Made by a program: the position numbers and the translations under genes
Origin: an uncultured Acidobacteriota bacterium
GTDB taxonomy: Bacteria; Acidobacteriota; Blastocatellia; RBC074
Assembly (NCBI GenBank): GCA_902825875.1
Contig: CADECP010000021.1
Coordinates: 31,099-95,098, forward strand
Direction of reading: 5' to 3'
DNA length: 64,000 nucleotides
Part shown: positions 9,234 to 17,232 of the stretch, piece after piece
Numbering within the stretch: position 1 is the first letter of the stretch
Layout of the letters: each line of letters begins with the position of its first letter
Notes under the pieces: model-generated
What the model was told of the DNA's origin: nothing
The model's database searches: none
The model's input: the letters and a program-made list of their open reading frames with translations, nothing else

Positions 9234-9254
9234 CAATAATCATAATGATTATTG
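9234..9254. promoter_or_regulatory. Perfect 21-bp dyad, candidate LysR-type operator
   Basis: CAATAATCAT is followed by one central A and then its exact reverse complement. The dyad lies 19 bases upstream of the lysR start and just upstream of its GGGAG site. It fits the A+T-rich T-N11-A interrupted dyads bound by LysR regulators, so it may mediate autoregulation. Confidence 0.55.
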
Positions 9255-9273
9255 AACAAGGGAGAACTGTTAA

Positions 9274-10209
9274 ATGGAAATGACGCAGCTTCGCACGTTT
9301 CGTGCTGTGGCCGAAACTTTGAATTTCACGCGGGCGTCAGAGCGGTTGCATCTGACGCAATCGGCGGTCAGTCACCAGATCAAAGCTTTGGAAGAAGAAC
9401 TCGGCGAGCCGCTGTTCATTCGCGCCAAACGCGGCGTGAAGCTTTCTCAAGCGGGAAAGATCGCACTGGAATACGTTGAACGAATTTTGGACGACACAGA
9501 AGCTTTGCGAGAGCGAATCTCCGGGCGCGAACGTTCGCCGGTTGGGCGCGTTCGCGTGGCGGCGGCGACTCAGGCGTTTGTGTACCTGTTCGCGCCGCTG
9601 TTTGAATCCTTCATGGATTCGCATCCGGGAATTGATCTGGCGTTCCGAACAACGGTCAGCACAGAACACACGGTCGCGGATATTCTGAACGGAGCCGCCG
9701 ATGTCGGATTTGCTTCGCTGGCGGTGTATTCACCCAATCTGCAAGTGACGAAACTTTTTGAAGACGAACTGGTGTTGGTCGTCAGCAAAGAACACAGGCT
9801 GGCGAAAAAACGTTCGGCGACCGTCGAAGAAATTCAGAAAGACAAACTGATTTTGTTTGAGCGCGGCGCTTCGATTCGGCGTGCGACCGACAGCTTTTTC
9901 GATCAAATAGGCGTTCGCCCTGATCTGGCATTGGAATCGAACGACACGTTTTTCATCAAACGAATGGTCGAACGCGGTTTGGGCGTGTCGCTGCTGCCGG
10001 CCTGGGCAGTACGCGACGAAGTGTTGAACGGTAAACTGGCTCAATTACAAATCAGCGGGCATCGGTTGCGACGTTCGGTGGCGTTGGTTTCGCTGGGACG
10101 ATTTCAACCTTCGCCGACGCGGGCGTTCATTGCTTACGTCCTGCGTCATAAAGCCAAGATTCAAGAAATGGCTGAAGGCGGCAAAACGTCCGGCAAGACG
10201 CGCGACTAG
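9274..10209 (+). CDS. LysR family transcriptional regulator
   Basis: 311 residues. An N-terminal winged helix-turn-helix (about 1-60; LRTFRAVAETLNFTRASERL, TQSAVSHQIKALEEELGEPLF) is followed by a periplasmic-binding-protein-like effector domain (about 90-295). Start ATG 9274 has a GGGAGA site. The target is not evident: flanking genes point the same way, and the dyad in its own leader is the only visible candidate operator. The effector is unknown. Confidence 0.9.
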   Translation: MEMTQLRTFRAVAETLNFTRASERLHLTQSAVSHQIKALEEELGEPLFIRAKRGVKLSQAGKIALEYVERILDDTEALRERISGRERSPVGRVRVAAATQAFVYLFAPLFESFMDSHPGIDLAFRTTVSTEHTVADILNGAADVGFASLAVYSPNLQVTKLFEDELVLVVSKEHRLAKKRSATVEEIQKDKLILFERGASIRRATDSFFDQIGVRPDLALESNDTFFIKRMVERGLGVSLLPAWAVRDEVLNGKLAQLQISGHRLRRSVALVSLGRFQPSPTRAFIAYVLRHKAKIQEMAEGGKTSGKTRD

Positions 10210-10296
10210 ACGCTTCTGGCGACAAACGACTATCATCCGCGCCGCGTTTTTCTCTCAAACCCGATTGGCGATTCGTTATCAATTCAGGAGAAGCTT

Positions 10297-11487
10297 GTGA
10301 TTCCCGAACAGCGAAGAAAGTTCAACAGCGAATTTACCGAAGAAAAGTATCAGCGATTTTTGCTGGCACTGGATCAAGCAGTCGGCGCGAAAATCGAATT
10401 TCGCACGTGCGAAACACCGGTTTTTCTTCCCGAAGACTTTTTGGTGGAAATGGAGCAAGCCGGAAAAGAACTGATCGCCCAGTTGAGCACGCCAGAATAT
10501 CTGGCGGCTTCTTCGCGCGCCGTGCCTGCGGAATTCAATGTGCCGAACGAAGGTTCGCATCCGCAATTCATCCAGGTGGACTTTGCCGTCACGCACGACG
10601 CCGACGGAAAATTTTCGGCCAAGCTGATTGAACTGCAAGGCTGCGCTTCGTTATACGCTTTTCAGATGTTGCTGCCGCACGAATACCAGCGAGTTTACGA
10701 TCTGAACGGATTGAATTACCTGCTTAATGAGTTGACCGACGAAAGTTATGTCGAATTGTTGAAGGAAGTTTTTCTTGCTCAGCACGACCCCGAACAGGTT
10801 GTGTTGATGGAGATTGATCCGCTTCAGCAAAAAACCTTGCCGGATTTCCGAATGACGGAAAAACTGTTTGGTATTTCAACGGTCAACGTTTCTGATGTCA
10901 TCAAACGCGGCAATAAATTGTCTTATCTGCGCGGCGGGCGCGAAGTCGAAATTCGTCGCATCTACAACCGTGTGATTATTGATGAGTTTGTGCGGAAAGG
11001 CGTCACGGCGAAATTCGATTTTCGAGACGACCTGGATGTGGAATGGGCCGGGCATCCGAACTGGTATTTTCGCATGAGCAAGTTTTCGTTGCCGTTTTTG
11101 AACCATCCGACCGTGCCTCGCGCGTGGTTTCTGAATCAGTTGAGCGAGTATCCGGCTGATCCTGAAAACTTCGTGCTCAAACCGTTGTTTTCCTTTGCGG
11201 GCAGCGGCGTCAAAGTCAGCATCACCCGCGAAGACCTGGACGCCGTTCCAGCCGCCGAACGTGGCGATTATCTGTTACAGGAAAAAATCACCTACGCGCC
11301 GATCGTGGAAACTCCTGACGAACCGAGCAAAGTCGAAGTGCGCGTGATGTTTGTCTGGCCGGATGCTGCCGCCGAACCGATTGCCGTGACTACGCTGACT
11401 CGGTTGAGCAAAGGCGCGATGATGGGCGTGGATTTCAACAAGAACAAAAGCTGGGTTGGTTCGTCGTGCGCGTTTTTTGGAGCTTGA
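10297..11487 (+). CDS. Uncharacterised ATP-grasp-like protein
   Basis: 396 residues. Start GTG 10297 is preceded by AGGAG at a 6-base spacing. The C-terminal third has the ATP-grasp pattern: FVLKPLFSFAGSGVKV (nucleotide lysine and glycine-rich loop), LLQEKI (adenine-facing strand), KVEVRVMFVW and a final DFNKNKSW that could supply Mg2+ ligands. The N-terminal half carries LIELQGCASLYAFQ and resembles no named family known to me. ATP-grasp enzymes ligate a carboxylate to an amine or thiol with ATP; the substrates here are unknown. It lies 3 bases upstream of yqgF, implying co-expression. Confidence 0.6.
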   Translation: MIPEQRRKFNSEFTEEKYQRFLLALDQAVGAKIEFRTCETPVFLPEDFLVEMEQAGKELIAQLSTPEYLAASSRAVPAEFNVPNEGSHPQFIQVDFAVTHDADGKFSAKLIELQGCASLYAFQMLLPHEYQRVYDLNGLNYLLNELTDESYVELLKEVFLAQHDPEQVVLMEIDPLQQKTLPDFRMTEKLFGISTVNVSDVIKRGNKLSYLRGGREVEIRRIYNRVIIDEFVRKGVTAKFDFRDDLDVEWAGHPNWYFRMSKFSLPFLNHPTVPRAWFLNQLSEYPADPENFVLKPLFSFAGSGVKVSITREDLDAVPAAERGDYLLQEKITYAPIVETPDEPSKVEVRVMFVWPDAAAEPIAVTTLTRLSKGAMMGVDFNKNKSWVGSSCAFFGA

Positions 11488-11490
11488 ACG

Positions 11491-11940
11491 ATGAGAGTAA
11501 TGGCTGTGGATTACGGGACGAAAGCAATCGGTCTGGCGATTTGCGACGAATTGCAATTGACCGTTCGTCCACTGACCACCATTCGCCATCCCGAATTGAA
11601 TCAGGCTCCGCAGCGCATCAGCCAACTGGCTGAAGAATATGACATCGAAACGCTGGTCGTCGGTTTGCCGCTGAACATGGACGGAACCAGCGGCGAAGCA
11701 GTAGAAAAGGTCAAAGCCTTCGTCGCCGAATTGCAGCCGCAGGTTTCCGTTCCGATAAAGTTGGTTGATGAGCGGCTGACTTCGTACGAAGCCGATCAAA
11801 TACTGCGCGAAATGGGCGTAGGGCTTAAAGAGCGCAAAGCCAAATCGGATGAATATGCCGCAGTGTTGATCCTGCAAGATTACCTGGATGGGCTGGCGCG
11901 CCAGCAAAATCATGAAAACTCTTCGTCGTTACCCAACTGA
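11491..11940 (+). CDS. yqgF: Holliday junction resolvase-like / pre-16S rRNA nuclease YqgF (RuvX)
   Basis: 149 residues, the usual length for the family. RNase H-like fold: VMAVDYGTKAIGLAIC holds the first acidic residue, LVVGLPLNMDGTSG the second strand motif, and LVDERLTSYEAD the third. YqgF matures the 5' end of 16S rRNA and is essential in many bacteria. It sits between the ATP-grasp gene and mltG; a yqgF-mltG neighbourhood is common in bacteria. Confidence 0.93.
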   Translation: MRVMAVDYGTKAIGLAICDELQLTVRPLTTIRHPELNQAPQRISQLAEEYDIETLVVGLPLNMDGTSGEAVEKVKAFVAELQPQVSVPIKLVDERLTSYEADQILREMGVGLKERKAKSDEYAAVLILQDYLDGLARQQNHENSSSLPN

Positions 11941-11950
11941 TAAATCAGAA

Positions 11951-13045
11951 ATGAAAAGAAAATCGGTAAGTAGAAAACCTTTCAAACTGTTCAAGCTCGT
12001 TGTTGCCGTTCTTGTAATTGCCGTTGTGGCCTTCGTCGGAGGAGGCTTGTGGCTGAATGGCGAAATCAATCGTCCTCACGATCATCAATCGGCGCAAAAA
12101 CCGATCACCATCGAACCGGGCGCAAGCACTTCCGTCATTTTGGCTCGGCTTCAACGCGAAGGCGTGTTGGAAAATGATTTTGCCGTCAAACTGTGGCTGC
12201 GATTTTTTGAGCCTGGCGCCAGTTTCAAAGCCGGGGATTACCGGTTCAAATCACCAATCTCGCCACGCCAGGTCATCAATCAACTGGTAAAAGGCGACGT
12301 GACAACGCTGCAATTCACCATTCCTGAAGGTTACAACCAATACGACATCGCTCGTGTACTGGCTGGGTTGGGCGGCTTGAAATCTTCGGCTGGCTCAAAA
12401 CCTCCAACGACTCAAGACGAGATGTTGAAACTGTTCAGAAATGTTTCGCTGATTGCCGATCTTGATCCTCAAGCGACCACGCTGGAAGGTTATCTGTTTC
12501 CCGACACCTACGAATACACCGCCAGCAACACGCGCGAACAGTTAGTGGAAACAATGGTCAAACGCTTTCGGCAGGTCTACACGGCGGAATCTCAGCAGCG
12601 CGCGGCGGAGTTGGGAATGACGACTCGGCAGGTGGTCGCGCTGGCTTCGTTGATCGAAAAAGAAGCGAAAGTGGACGCCGAACGCGAACTGATTTCTTCG
12701 GTTTTTCATCGGCGCTTGAAGATAGGAGAACGGCTGGCTTGCGACCCGACTGTGATTTACGCCGCCCTGATCGAAGGCAAATATCGCGGCAAAATTTACC
12801 AGAGCGATCTTGATCGAGATTCGGCTTACAACACCTATAAACGCGCCGGGTTGCCACCGGGGCCGATTGCTTCGGTTGGGCGACGTTCGCTGCAAGCGGC
12901 GCTTAATCCGGCAGAAACCGATTATTTGTTTTTCGTCGTGGATGTTTCGAAGAACGACGGCTCGCACAAGTTTTCGGCCAGTTCCGCCGACCACGAACGC
13001 GCTGTGAAGTTGTTGCGTCAGGCAGAGAGAAACGGCAGCAAGTAG
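11951..13045 (+). CDS. mltG: Endolytic murein transglycosylase MltG
   Basis: 364 residues from ATG 11951. Earlier in-frame starts overlap yqgF and add residues unlike the family; neither choice has a strong ribosome site. A basic N-terminus and one transmembrane helix (about 14-36) anchor it in the inner membrane. The YceG/MltG domain contains FTIPEGYNQYDIARVL, EGYLFPDTYEY and the catalytic-glutamate segment LIEKEAKVDAER, then GLPPGPIASVG. MltG cleaves nascent glycan strands and may set peptidoglycan chain length. Its stop lies 3 bases from the end of the convergent isocitrate dehydrogenase gene. Confidence 0.93.
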   Translation: MKRKSVSRKPFKLFKLVVAVLVIAVVAFVGGGLWLNGEINRPHDHQSAQKPITIEPGASTSVILARLQREGVLENDFAVKLWLRFFEPGASFKAGDYRFKSPISPRQVINQLVKGDVTTLQFTIPEGYNQYDIARVLAGLGGLKSSAGSKPPTTQDEMLKLFRNVSLIADLDPQATTLEGYLFPDTYEYTASNTREQLVETMVKRFRQVYTAESQQRAAELGMTTRQVVALASLIEKEAKVDAERELISSVFHRRLKIGERLACDPTVIYAALIEGKYRGKIYQSDLDRDSAYNTYKRAGLPPGPIASVGRRSLQAALNPAETDYLFFVVDVSKNDGSHKFSASSADHERAVKLLRQAERNGSK

Positions 13046-13048
13046 TTT

Positions 13049-14062
13049 TTAAGCCGACAACTCTTTCATCGAAGCGACGATGGCTTCGGTGTATTCAGTT
13101 GTATGAGCTGTGCCGCCCAGATCGCGCGTACGGATTTTCTTTTCCGACAAGGTGTGAATTGTCGCGCGAGCGATCAGATCAGCGGCTTGGCGTTCGCCTA
13201 AATGTTGCAGCATCATCACGCCGCTTTGCAGCAGAGCTGTCGGGTTGGCGATGTTCTTTCCGGCAATATCCGGTGCGCTGCCGTGAACTGCTTCAAAAAC
13301 TGAACCGAGTTCGCCGATGTTTGCTCCGGGGCAAATTCCCAGCCCGCCAACCAATCCGGCAGCCAAATCCGAAACGATGTCGCCGTACAGATTTTCGAGC
13401 AGCAGGATGTCGAATTGTTGAGGCTTCATCACCAACTGCATGCAGGTGTTATCAACAATTTTGTCGTCGGCTTCGATCTCAGGATATTCGGCTGCAACTT
13501 TGCGAAAACAATCCAAAAACAATCCGTCGGAAAGCTTCATGATGTTGGCTTTGTGAATTGCTGTGACTTTTTTGCGGCCTTCGCGGCGTGCGTACTCAAA
13601 AGCAAAGCGGGCAATGCGCGTCGAAGCCTTTTCCGTAATGATCTTGATACTTTCGACCACACCGGGAATGACAACATGTTCAAGGCCGGAATACAGGTCT
13701 TCGGTGTTTTCGCGCACAACGATCAAATCAAGATCGCCGAACGGCGTCACCAATCCCGGCAGGTTCCTGACCGGACGCAGGTTGGCATACAGATCAAGCG
13801 TTTTTCTGAGTCGAACATTGACGCTGGCAAAACCGCTGCCAACCGGAGTCGTCAACGGGCCTTTCAGCGCGACCTTGTTGCGCCGGATGGAATCGAGCAC
13901 CGGTTCCGGCAATGGGTCGCCAAACCGCGTTAGAGCTTCGGCTCCGGCGATAAAACTTTCCCATTCAATTTCAACGCCGGAAGCTTCAATGATGCGAACG
14001 ACGGCGGCGGTGATTTCCGAACCGATCCCGTCACCGGGTATGAGAGTGACTTTGTGTGGCAT
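13049..14062 (-). CDS. Isocitrate dehydrogenase, NAD-type (IDH3-like)
   Basis: 337 residues, with the short monomer typical of the mitochondrial IDH3/isopropylmalate branch rather than the 400-residue NADP enzyme. It shows TLIPGDGIG, NVRLRKTLDLYANLRP (substrate arginines), VRENTEDLYSGLEH, IHKANIMKLSDGLF, DNTCMQLV and VFEAVHGSAPDIAGK (cofactor loop). It oxidatively decarboxylates isocitrate to 2-oxoglutarate in the TCA cycle. 3-Isopropylmalate or homoisocitrate dehydrogenase are close alternatives, but ENTEDLYSG favours isocitrate. It is monocistronic and converges on mltG. Confidence 0.82.
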   Translation of the reverse strand: MPHKVTLIPGDGIGSEITAAVVRIIEASGVEIEWESFIAGAEALTRFGDPLPEPVLDSIRRNKVALKGPLTTPVGSGFASVNVRLRKTLDLYANLRPVRNLPGLVTPFGDLDLIVVRENTEDLYSGLEHVVIPGVVESIKIITEKASTRIARFAFEYARREGRKKVTAIHKANIMKLSDGLFLDCFRKVAAEYPEIEADDKIVDNTCMQLVMKPQQFDILLLENLYGDIVSDLAAGLVGGLGICPGANIGELGSVFEAVHGSAPDIAGKNIANPTALLQSGVMMLQHLGERQAADLIARATIHTLSEKKIRTRDLGGTAHTTEYTEAIVASMKELSA

Positions 14063-14216
14063 AACAGTATTGGTTTCGAATTTTGGATTTCAGCGATGAG
14101 CAAGAGAGGCGCAACTGTAATCTCGAAGGATCAAAGTTTCAACGTCGCTTTCAGTGGGAATGAGTCTGCTGGCTGAGGAGGGAATTTACTGATGTTGAAT
14201 CAAGCCGTTGGCAGCC

Positions 14217-14402
14217 TTAATCGGCTGCCTTCGATACCAGATCAAGCTTGGCTCCGATGTTTTGTAACAATGCGGAGATGTTCAGTCCGACCCCGGTCAA
14301 ATAAATCATCGCGACGGTTCCGATCAACACCAACAACAACGAATATTCAACGACATCCTGGCCGGTTTCGTCTTTCATGAAGTTTTTCAGTTTCGTAATC
14401 AT
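14217..14402 (-). CDS. Flp/Fap-type pilin
   Basis: 61 residues from ATG 14402, with AAGGA upstream. A short basic leader (MITKLKNFMKDETG) is followed by the prepilin peptidase site G/QDVVEY and one hydrophobic helix (YSLLLVLIGTVAMIYL), the signature of class IVb Flp pilins assembled by Tad machinery. No tad/cpa secretion genes or TadV peptidase lie in the window, so it is an orphan pilin locus served by machinery elsewhere, or a remnant. Confidence 0.85.
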   Translation of the reverse strand: MITKLKNFMKDETGQDVVEYSLLLVLIGTVAMIYLTGVGLNISALLQNIGAKLDLVSKAAD

Positions 14403-14699
14403 GTGAGTAAATCCTTGTGTGTAGTTTTTTTGGATGCGCCATAGTGGTTTGACGGCGCAATTTAGGAGCAACCAAGCCAAAATGGCAAGAATTTTCTCGC
14501 ACATTTGGCAGAAAGAACTGGGCGAAAAGAACGCCTAAACAATGGGTCGGATGATTCAGGTAAGCGGGGATCGGTAGGAAATCAAGGCGTGATATTTGGG
14601 CAACGAGATATAACGTCTTGAATTGTCTGTGGCGGTTCTTACTGGGGCGAACTTTGGTGTAGTGGTGCGGGCCGCCGAACCACTACACGAGAATCGGAT

Positions 14700-14984
14700 T
14701 TAGCAAATCTCTTTTCCAAGCTGGGCGCGAAGTTCCTGTTCACGAACCATGGCATTTCTCAGTAATTGATCCTGATGTGCGATGGTGCGTTCGGAACGAG
14801 CCAGTTCTTCACGAAGCGCGCGAACCTCAGCTTGAAGTTCGGCAATCTGACTCAACGAACGTCGCAACCGCTGTTCCGGCGCCAACTCGAAAATCGAGAC
14901 GTTGTTGAATGGTTTTTCCAGCCGGCGTTCGTAAACTTCGGCTTCGATGATTGGTTGAGTTACTAATTGAATCGCTGCGCTCAT
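14700..14984 (-). CDS. Small coiled-coil hypothetical protein
   Basis: 94 residues with GGGAG ahead of ATG 14984. A short N-terminal segment (about 1-35) is followed by a strongly charged heptad-like helix (about 40-90; LSQIAELQAEVRALREEL and following), predicted to form a coiled coil. There is no signal peptide or membrane segment. The function is not recognised. It lies between the Flp pilin and a tiny possible gene, all on the minus strand, but the gaps are too wide to argue for one operon. Confidence 0.6.
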   Translation of the reverse strand: MSAAIQLVTQPIIEAEVYERRLEKPFNNVSIFELAPEQRLRRSLSQIAELQAEVRALREELARSERTIAHQDQLLRNAMVREQELRAQLGKEIC

Positions 14985-15006
14985 TTTGGCTATCTCCCGT
15001 ATGCCT

Positions 15007-15132
15007 TTATTTTTGTTGTTTCTCGTTAGATTCGGTTTCTGGCGAAGCGGACGTGAGCGGCATCTTCATTATTTTCCCGCTCAAAAGTTGAACGGATAAA
15101 AACTTATTGGCTTGCAGATGCCGCAACCACAT
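15007..15132 (-). CDS. Possible 41-residue protein
   Basis: A short frame begins with ATG 15132, eight bases after an AGGGA ribosome site, and ends in a charged tail (ETESNEKQQK). The frame continues upstream to 15267 without the same support. No family is recognised, and it could be chance. Confidence 0.3.
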   Translation of the reverse strand: MWLRHLQANKFLSVQLLSGKIMKMPLTSASPETESNEKQQK

Positions 15133-15267
15133 TGCTTCATCCCTGACCGAATAAATGTTCCGGCTGTGTTTCGTTTCACTTCTCACTCCACTAACCGGTG
15201 TCGCGTTAAAACTAAGGATAAAAACTTCGTGTATGACAAAGAACAAATAGAAGCGTCGAAACAACAA

Positions 15268-15691
15268 TGGAAAAATCTATAGGGCAATTACAGAAGACAC
15301 CTTGCAGGTCGGGTTGAACCAGGGATCGGTATCGGAAGAGGACTTTGCCAATGCTTGAACTGAATTTCGCCAGCTTGACGATCAGTAACAGAACGTTGTG
15401 CTAGCTGGGGGGAGACGGTATCAATTGGCGATCAACAAATTGCGTTGAAGGAATTGTTTTGGGAGTGCCTGATCGCGGGGCGGCTGTCAGACGCGGCGGA
15501 ATATAGCACAGCAGTTTTATGGCACGAAATAAAATTTGCCGATTGCGTCAATTTTTTTGCAAAGCAAGTGTACCTGTTGCATTCAGCGTCAAATTTTCCG
15601 TAAGAACGTAGTTGTTTGTCTGACTGTAGCCAGGAAGGCGGGGCGGCCTGTGCTAAGATCGCGGCCTAAAATCACTGCCTAAAACTCATCT
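15268..15691. other. Intergenic region upstream of folD
   Basis: About 420 bases, with A+T-rich stretches near 15530-15600 that probably hold the folD promoter. No clear -35/-10 pair, RNA gene or repeat is recognised. Confidence 0.4.
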
Positions 15692-15712
15692 GTGGAGGAA
15701 AAACGAAATCTG

Positions 15713-16630
15713 ATGGCTGCTCAAGTGTTGAACGGTGTCGAAGTCGCTGACCACATCAAACAACGTGTCGCCGCTCGCGTCAGCGAGCTTGGAATCAAAC
15801 CCGGTTTGGCGGCTGTGCTTGTGGGGGATGATCCGGCCTCCAAAGTTTACGTCGGCAGCAAAGTCAAAACCTGTGAGGCGTTAGGGCTTCATTCTGAAAA
15901 GCACGAATTGCCTGCGGAAACCACTACCGAAGAATTGTTGGCTTTGGTGGATCGTCTGAACCGGGACGCGGCCATTGACGGAATTCTGGTTCAAATGCCT
16001 TTGCCCAAACAGATTGATTCGCGCCGAATTCTGGAGGCCGTTGACCCGGCCAAAGATGTTGATGGGTTCCACGCTGTCAATGTCGGCAAGCTGGTTCAAG
16101 GGCGCGATGCGTTGGTCGCCTGCACTCCGGCGGGAGTGATCGAGTTGCTGGATTACTACAAAATTCCCATTGCTGGCGCTCATGCCGTAGTTGTTGGACG
16201 CAGCGATATTGTCGGCAAACCAATGTCGCTCTTGCTGTTGCATCGTCACGCGACGGTGACGATTTGCCATTCCAAAACCAAAGACCTGGCCGCCATCACT
16301 CGCCAGGCCGACATTGTGATTGCCGCCATCGGGCGCACGGCGATGATTACCGGCGACCACATCCGCGAAGGTGCAGTCGTCGTTGATGTCGGAATGAACG
16401 ATGCCACTTCCGAAGAAGAAATTACGCGCATCTTTGCCGAACCCGAACGAACGAAGCGTCTGGAAGTTCTGGCCAAACGCGGTCGCACTTTGGTTGGGGA
16501 TGTCGAACCTCGAACGGTTGTGGAAAAGGCTTCGTGGTTGACCCCGGTTCCTGGCGGAGTCGGCCCGCTGACGATTGCGATGTTGATGCAAAACACACTT
16601 CGAGCGGCTGAAATGCGAAGAGGCCTTTGA
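15713..16630 (+). CDS. folD: Bifunctional methylene-tetrahydrofolate dehydrogenase/cyclohydrolase FolD
   Basis: 305 residues from ATG 15713, with GGAGGAA upstream; a GTG at 15692 overlaps that site and is rejected. Catalytic features are DDPASKVYVGSKVKTCEALG (active-site Tyr and Lys), DGILVQMPLPKQID and the nucleotide-binding VVVGRSDIVGKPMSLLL, ending in PVPGGVGPLTIAML. It interconverts 5,10-methylene-, methenyl- and 10-formyl-THF in one-carbon metabolism. It heads a tight plus-strand run folD-coaE-phoD with overlapping stop/start codons. Confidence 0.95.
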   Translation: MAAQVLNGVEVADHIKQRVAARVSELGIKPGLAAVLVGDDPASKVYVGSKVKTCEALGLHSEKHELPAETTTEELLALVDRLNRDAAIDGILVQMPLPKQIDSRRILEAVDPAKDVDGFHAVNVGKLVQGRDALVACTPAGVIELLDYYKIPIAGAHAVVVGRSDIVGKPMSLLLLHRHATVTICHSKTKDLAAITRQADIVIAAIGRTAMITGDHIREGAVVVDVGMNDATSEEEITRIFAEPERTKRLEVLAKRGRTLVGDVEPRTVVEKASWLTPVPGGVGPLTIAMLMQNTLRAAEMRRGL

Positions 16631-17232
16631 TGATGCTGAAAGTTGGGCTGACAGGGGGGATTGCGACGGGAAAATCTTTTGTCTTGGGCGTGCTCGGCGA
16701 ACTCGGTTGCGAAGTGATGGACGCCGATCAAACCGCGCGCGAAGTCGTCGAACCCGGACAGCCAGCCTTTGAAGAAATCGTCGAGCATTTTGGCAGCGAC
16801 ATTGTTGACGAAGACGGCAAACTCAACCGCGCTAAACTTGGAGCGATTGTTTTTAACGACGCCGCCGAACGCGAAAAGCTGAATTCCATTGTTCACCCAA
16901 AAGTCTTTGAAGCTCAGGCGCGCTGGATAGCCGAAATCGAAGCCCGCAATCCGTCGGCCATCGTCATCGTTGACGCCGCGTTGATGATCGAAACCGGTTC
17001 GTATCGCCGATTCGACAAAGTCGTCGTGGTTCATTGCGAACCGGAAATTCAGTTGCAACGATTGATGGCGCGCAACAACCTGACGCAAGACGAAGCGATG
17101 GCGCGGATTTCATCGCAAATGCCTTCGGCTGAAAAATTGAAGTTCGCCGATTTCGCCATCAACACTTCGCTTGGTTTTGAAGACACTCGACAACAAACCG
17201 AATCGCTTTACCAACAACTGACCAAATTATGA
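16630..17232 (+). CDS. coaE: Dephospho-CoA kinase
   Basis: 200 residues. The P-loop GLTGGIATGKS is at the N-terminus, with EVMDADQTAREVVEPGQPA and HPKVFEAQ following; the LID region is RLMARNNLTQDEAMARISSQMP. It phosphorylates the 3'-hydroxyl of dephospho-CoA in the last step of CoA synthesis. ATG 16630 overlaps the folD stop (TGATG); a second ATG three bases on is equally possible. Its stop overlaps the phoD start (ATGA). Confidence 0.94.
   Translation: MMLKVGLTGGIATGKSFVLGVLGELGCEVMDADQTAREVVEPGQPAFEEIVEHFGSDIVDEDGKLNRAKLGAIVFNDAAEREKLNSIVHPKVFEAQARWIAEIEARNPSAIVIVDAALMIETGSYRRFDKVVVVHCEPEIQLQRLMARNNLTQDEAMARISSQMPSAEKLKFADFAINTSLGFEDTRQQTESLYQQLTKL

Noticed and set aside
14403-14699. Possible further pilin gene upstream of flp
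   Set aside because: The in-frame extension of the pilin frame to 14504 has no ribosome site and no pilin features; the AAGGA-supported ATG at 14402 explains the gene.
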